Below, piece by piece: positions 42,646 to 46,423 of a stretch of 46,423 bases of DNA (position 1 is the stretch's first letter; the number at the start of each line of letters is the position of its first letter). Source of the stretch: Flavobacterium hydatis. Lineage in GTDB: Bacteria; Bacteroidota; Bacteroidia; Flavobacteriales; Flavobacteriaceae. The notes below the pieces were generated by a model. That model was not told the origin of the DNA, ran no database searches, and saw only the letters and a program-made list of their open reading frames with translations. The position numbers and the translations under genes were made by a program. Where the stretch lies: positions 1 through 46,423 of the forward strand of contig NZ_JPRM01000034.1 in the NCBI RefSeq assembly GCF_000737695.1, in the 5' to 3' direction.

Positions 42646-44028
42646 CTATTTAGTCAAAATTCCGTTTTGATCAATTAGATAAACTAATGAAGCCATTGTA
42701 GCTGCTCCAAGTTCTAGTTCTCTTTTGTTGATTGCATCAAATTTATCATTGGCTGCATGGTGATAATCAAAGTAGCGTTGTGAATCTGGTTTTAATCCCG
42801 CTTTTACAAGTGGTTTAGCCGAAGTTAAATGTCCGATGTCAGAACCACTATGTCCTTTTACAAAACTATGTATTAAATAAGGCTCAAATAAACCTTTATA
42901 ATTATCGATTTTCTTGAAGTTTTCATCATCTGTCTCAAAAGAGAATCCTCTTGGACTAAATCCTCCTGAATCGCTCTCTAAAGCAAAAATATGGTTCTCT
43001 TTATTTTTTTGTGCCATTTCTTCATACATAGCTCCACCTCTACCTCCGTTTTCCTCGTTCATAAACAAGACAACACGAATTGTATTTTTAGGTTTATATC
43101 CTAAGTTTTTAAGGATACGAACTACTTCCATACTTTGTACAACTCCTGCTCCATCATCATGTGAACCATCGGCTAAATCCCAAGAATCAAGATGTCCGCC
43201 CACAATCATAATGTTTTCTGGATGTTCTGTTCCTTTTATTTCTCCAATTACATTATGAGACAATACATCTGGTAATTGCTCGCAAGATTGCTTAAAGTAA
43301 AATTTTAAACTTGGGTTTTTCTTTAATGATTTACTCAATAATTCTGCGCCATTTGTACTAATTGCAGCCGTTGGTATGTATTCAGATTTTGGTAAATCGC
43401 CATAACTTTGTGCTCCTGTATGTGGATAATCATCTAATCTTAAATTCATCGAACGAACAATTGTTCCTACTGCTCCAAATTTAGCTGCTTCTTTTGCTCC
43501 TGCATATCTTTGATCTACGCAACCTCCGTATGATTTAAATGTTTCAACATTTTCAGGATCCATTGGTCTGTTAAAGAATACAATTTTCCCTTTTACTTTG
43601 TCTCCAAGTTCGTTTAATTCTTTTATTCCCTTAACTTCGATTACTTCTGCAGTAATTCCAGTTTTTGGTGTAGCTATAGAACCTCCCAAAGCTGTAATTG
43701 GCACAACAGTTTTTACTTTATTGTCTAAAATATAAGCTGTTTCTTTTTCTCCACGAACCCAATGTGGTACCATAACTTCTTGAAGATATACTCTGTCTAG
43801 TCCAATACTTTCTAATTGATTTTTAGTGTATTGTACTGCATCTGCGGCATTTTTTGTACCAGATAATCGTCCGCCGATATCATTGGATAGATATTCTAAC
43901 CAAGTATAACATTTAGATTGGGTTAGCGCTGCTTTGTAAATTGATTTTAAATTTTGTTCATCTGGTGTTTGTGCAAATGACACCATTCCTGTTAAAAGCA
44001 AAACAGTTAATAAAGATGTTTTTTTCAT
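42646..44028 (-). CDS. Secreted M28-family zinc aminopeptidase
   Basis: Exported metallopeptidase of family M28, 460 aa, signal peptide ending VSFAQ. Zinc-site motifs are intact: GGHLDSWDLADGSHDDGAG (His279, Asp291), MNEENGGRG (catalytic Glu followed by the ligand Glu), ESDSGGFSPRG and YHHAANDKFD (His ligand near the C-terminus). A PA-type inserted domain precedes the catalytic part (about residues 110-250, with VKGKIVFFNRPMD). It resembles carboxypeptidase Q-like M28 enzymes. It likely processes peptides in the periplasm; a single-gene unit. Confidence 0.93.
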   Translation of the reverse strand: MKKTSLLTVLLLTGMVSFAQTPDEQNLKSIYKAALTQSKCYTWLEYLSNDIGGRLSGTKNAADAVQYTKNQLESIGLDRVYLQEVMVPHWVRGEKETAYILDNKVKTVVPITALGGSIATPKTGITAEVIEVKGIKELNELGDKVKGKIVFFNRPMDPENVETFKSYGGCVDQRYAGAKEAAKFGAVGTIVRSMNLRLDDYPHTGAQSYGDLPKSEYIPTAAISTNGAELLSKSLKKNPSLKFYFKQSCEQLPDVLSHNVIGEIKGTEHPENIMIVGGHLDSWDLADGSHDDGAGVVQSMEVVRILKNLGYKPKNTIRVVLFMNEENGGRGGAMYEEMAQKNKENHIFALESDSGGFSPRGFSFETDDENFKKIDNYKGLFEPYLIHSFVKGHSGSDIGHLTSAKPLVKAGLKPDSQRYFDYHHAANDKFDAINKRELELGAATMASLVYLIDQNGILTK

Positions 44029-44218
44029 TGGTTATATAGCATTTTGTTTGGTTAATTATTCTGATTTTAACTTTACTCAAATCAGTTTCACAAAGGAACA
44101 AAATTCTTTACAACTCCATGAGATTTTCTATAACCTTTTCTGAAGATTAAATTTAAATTAATCCGTTAGGTACAATTACTTTGTCTGTAAACTTAGCTCG
44201 AGTTATAAAATTTTATTT

Positions 44219-44368
44219 AACAAATAGAAACATAGATTTTATGTGTAGAAAGAAATCAAAAAAGAAATACATTTCTTTCGCATAGCTCAAGCTATGTGTA
44301 TTTAAATCAAGTGTAACGCCTTTTTTGAGCGTATAAAACCTATGTTTCTATGTGCTAAAATTAATTAC
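44219..44368. repeat. Structured intergenic repeat, family 1, copy B
   Basis: Ends ACAAATAGAAACATAGATTTT and AAAACCTATGTTTCTATGTG are inverted. Inside lie AAAGAAATACATTTCTTT and the perfect palindrome CATAGCTCAAGCTATG. It is in the same orientation as copies A and C and sits just downstream of the GH43 stop. The remaining part of this 355-bp gap (44029-44218) is upstream sequence of the M28 gene with no clear promoter. Confidence 0.8.
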
Positions 44369-44383
44369 AGCCAACAGATTAAA

Positions 44384-46318
44384 TTATTTTACTTCTATAA
44401 TCTGATTTTTTTGCGCTATACCATTTTCATTAAAGGCTTCGATAGTAAAATAATACTTTATTCCTTTATCTAAACCTCTAAAGTCGTATGAACCGTTATC
44501 ATAAACCATTATGCTGTTGTATAATTTATCTGGATCAATTCCGTAGTAAATATTATATCCAATTGCATCTGATTGTTTTTTCCATGAAATCATTGCATTA
44601 CGAGAATCTGTAGAACTTCTATCTACTTTAAACTCCGAAACTGATTTTGGTTTTTCTAACAATCCGTTTCCGAAAACTCTAAAATCTGATACTGCAAATA
44701 ATCCCGAAGCATTATGGATATTCACCATTTTTATATAACGTGCCTTTATTGGTTTTGTTAGCTCAACATAATCATGTGGAACATCTTTGTCATTTCTTGA
44801 TTTATCTATAACCAAAGTCCAATTTACAGCATCGTCGGACATGAATATTTTATACTGATAATAAATATCCATTGCCTTATTGTATTGCGTTGCTTTATGA
44901 TCGGCATAATTAATCTGCAAAGCGTTTATTTGCATCTTTCTACCTAAATCAAGTTGTAACCATTCGCCTGGATTGCTCGTTTTTGCTGACCAATAGGTTT
45001 GAATATCTTCATCGGTTAAATTCTTAGCATCGTAACAGAATTTCTCAAATACCTTTTTTCCGCCATTATCAACTCTATGTGTTTCAACTTCCATACACTC
45101 TTCTGATGAAGAAACGGTTACTGGTTTTTTATACGAAAGCAACATCCAGCCTGCAGAAGCTCCTTTGGTCTGATCACGTTGTTTGGTTGGCAATACTATT
45201 GGGTAATCGCCATAAGATGTAATAGAATACATTACATCGTCTTTATCAAATCCTGCCGGAAACATATCTATACGACGCTCAAAACGGTCTTTTATAGAGA
45301 TTTTACACGTTCCTGTATTCCAGTAATTCCCATAATTATCGGCAAAAGTATTTCCGTGTCCTGCGCCTATTACAAAGCCTCCTGGTTTATACGACATTGG
45401 GTTGTGTTTTTGATACACAAATGGGCCTAACGGATTATCTCCTACATGTACTCCATTGGCGTAGCCTTTAAACTCTGTAGCTGGTGCTCCGTATTGCATA
45501 TAATATTTCCCATTATGTTTGGTCATCCAAGCTCCTTCGATAAAATTACCCCAAGGTGCGGGTTCCATATCATTATTAGGGCCAAAACGTTCCCAACCAT
45601 GATTTGCAGGATCTAAACCTACAACTTCTTTTATTTCGCCATAAGGATACTGAATATCCTCTACTTCGGTTGCTGCGTATAGTTTTGCATAATCTGCCTG
45701 ATTTCCTACCGGTAGCCATGTTTTGTAATCGACTTCGGTACCAACTAGAGGTAATTTCCCGCTTGAACCATAATACATATACACTTTTTTATCGTCGTCC
45801 TGAAAAATCGCTGGATCCCAAGTTGGCAACATTGCCGTATCGACATGTCTTGTCCATCGACCCGATTTTGGGTCAGCAGTTTTCCAAATAGGATGGTCTT
45901 TTTTCCAGGTTGAACCTACATAAAACATGGTATCATTTACAACCCAAGCTGCAGGTGCACATTGGTCATCATCAGCCGGTCGTCTCTGGAAACTACCATA
46001 AACAAATTCCCAATTGGACATATCTTTACTCCAAAAGAATCCTGCTTGATTGGTACCAAATAAATAGTATTCGTTTTTATAGGTAATAATCACTGGATCT
46101 GCGCTCGAACGGCGAGATTCGGGGATTCTGTTATGATTTTCGGTCGTGTAATTGTATCCAATATTTACCGGGTTACAATATGTTGATGCTGATTTATTTG
46201 GATCAAACCATTCTGTTTTTCCAAAAAGGTTCGTTTTAGGTTCTGATGTATGAATTTTACATCCAACCAAAAGCAACAAAACTGCTATTGAATATAGTTT
46301 ATAGTTATTTTTCATCAT
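44384..46318 (-). CDS. GH43 lipoprotein with F5/8-type and fibronectin III domains
   Basis: Surface or periplasmic glycosidase, 644 aa. Lipobox LVGC puts the lipid on Cys20. The five-bladed propeller of GH43 carries the general base Asp74 (SADPVI), the pKa-modulating Asp168 (TWDPAIF) and the acid Glu261 (FIEGAWMTKHNGKYYM). After it come a discoidin/F5-8 type C domain (about residues 425-550, TYWSAKTSNPGEWLQLDLGRK and RYIKMVNIHN), probably a carbohydrate-binding module, and a C-terminal fibronectin III domain (about 560-644). The sugar specificity is not deducible; arabinose, xylose and galactose are the usual possibilities. It is flanked by direct copies of repeat family 1. Confidence 0.92.
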   Translation of the reverse strand: MMKNNYKLYSIAVLLLLVGCKIHTSEPKTNLFGKTEWFDPNKSASTYCNPVNIGYNYTTENHNRIPESRRSSADPVIITYKNEYYLFGTNQAGFFWSKDMSNWEFVYGSFQRRPADDDQCAPAAWVVNDTMFYVGSTWKKDHPIWKTADPKSGRWTRHVDTAMLPTWDPAIFQDDDKKVYMYYGSSGKLPLVGTEVDYKTWLPVGNQADYAKLYAATEVEDIQYPYGEIKEVVGLDPANHGWERFGPNNDMEPAPWGNFIEGAWMTKHNGKYYMQYGAPATEFKGYANGVHVGDNPLGPFVYQKHNPMSYKPGGFVIGAGHGNTFADNYGNYWNTGTCKISIKDRFERRIDMFPAGFDKDDVMYSITSYGDYPIVLPTKQRDQTKGASAGWMLLSYKKPVTVSSSEECMEVETHRVDNGGKKVFEKFCYDAKNLTDEDIQTYWSAKTSNPGEWLQLDLGRKMQINALQINYADHKATQYNKAMDIYYQYKIFMSDDAVNWTLVIDKSRNDKDVPHDYVELTKPIKARYIKMVNIHNASGLFAVSDFRVFGNGLLEKPKSVSEFKVDRSSTDSRNAMISWKKQSDAIGYNIYYGIDPDKLYNSIMVYDNGSYDFRGLDKGIKYYFTIEAFNENGIAQKNQIIEVK

Positions 46319-46390
46319 AATCGTTTTATATTTTATAGATAAGTTTAATAGAATCTTATATGTTGAGAATAATCAATATTTTTTTGTTCA

Positions 46391-46423
46391 ACACATAGAA
46401 ACATAGATTTTATGTGTAAAAAA
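46391..46423. repeat. Structured intergenic repeat, family 1, copy C (cut by window end)
   Basis: ACACATAGAAACATAGATTT then TATGTGTAAAAAA matches the left end of copies A and B in the same orientation; the rest lies beyond the window. Confidence 0.7.

Noticed and set aside
42914..43258. 114-aa plus-strand frame opposite the M28 gene
   Set aside because: Shadow of the zinc-site region on the other strand; composition rich in Ser and Pro from reverse reading.

Overview
The window looks like a chromosomal segment of a Flavobacterium-type member of the Bacteroidota. The DNA is AT-rich. It carries a SusC/SusD pair, a hybrid two-component regulator and many Cys-anchored lipoproteins. Several genes are preceded by the Bacteroidota -7 box TAnnTTTG instead of an E. 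coli-type -10. I saw no rRNA, tRNA, IS element, phage gene or CRISPR array.

Layout. Bases 1-17650 form a glycan-utilization locus: HTCS sensor/regulator (5' end outside the window), SusC, SusD, cytoplasmic GH130 phosphorylase, MFS sugar transporter, a secreted 572-aa protein of unknown family, secreted GH13, a phosphomannose-isomerase-like cupin and, convergent, a GH13 lipoprotein. The apparent logic is binding and import by SusCD, periplasmic trimming by the secreted enzymes, MFS uptake of a disaccharide, phosphorolysis by GH130 and entry of mannose phosphate into central metabolism. No mannanase is present, and the substrate is open.

Bases 18356-27746 hold an OstA/LptA-like protein, a class III aminotransferase, a TPR protein overlapping aroE, a membrane-anchored GH1 and a DUF349 protein. 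On the minus strand follow two overlapping exported proteins of unknown function (28151-31598). Then come prmA, clpS, and a pair that looks like an ether-lipid cleavage module: a homologue of animal alkylglycerol monooxygenase (AGMO/TMEM195) and a YhhN/TMEM86-type lysoplasmalogenase. Next are a small lipoprotein, two tandem small membrane proteins, kdsA and an outer-membrane-like protein.

Bases 38728-42575 form two adjacent small operons: membrane protein, YiiX-like cysteine hydrolase and winged-helix regulator, then COQ4-like protein, membrane protein and CreD. Each has a nearly identical inverted repeat in its promoter region, so the winged-helix protein may control both. The window ends with an M28 peptidase and a GH43 lipoprotein, both on the minus strand; the GH43 gene lies between direct copies of a structured intergenic repeat.

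At least five families of palindromic intergenic repeats are scattered through the window and account for most of the longer non-coding stretches.
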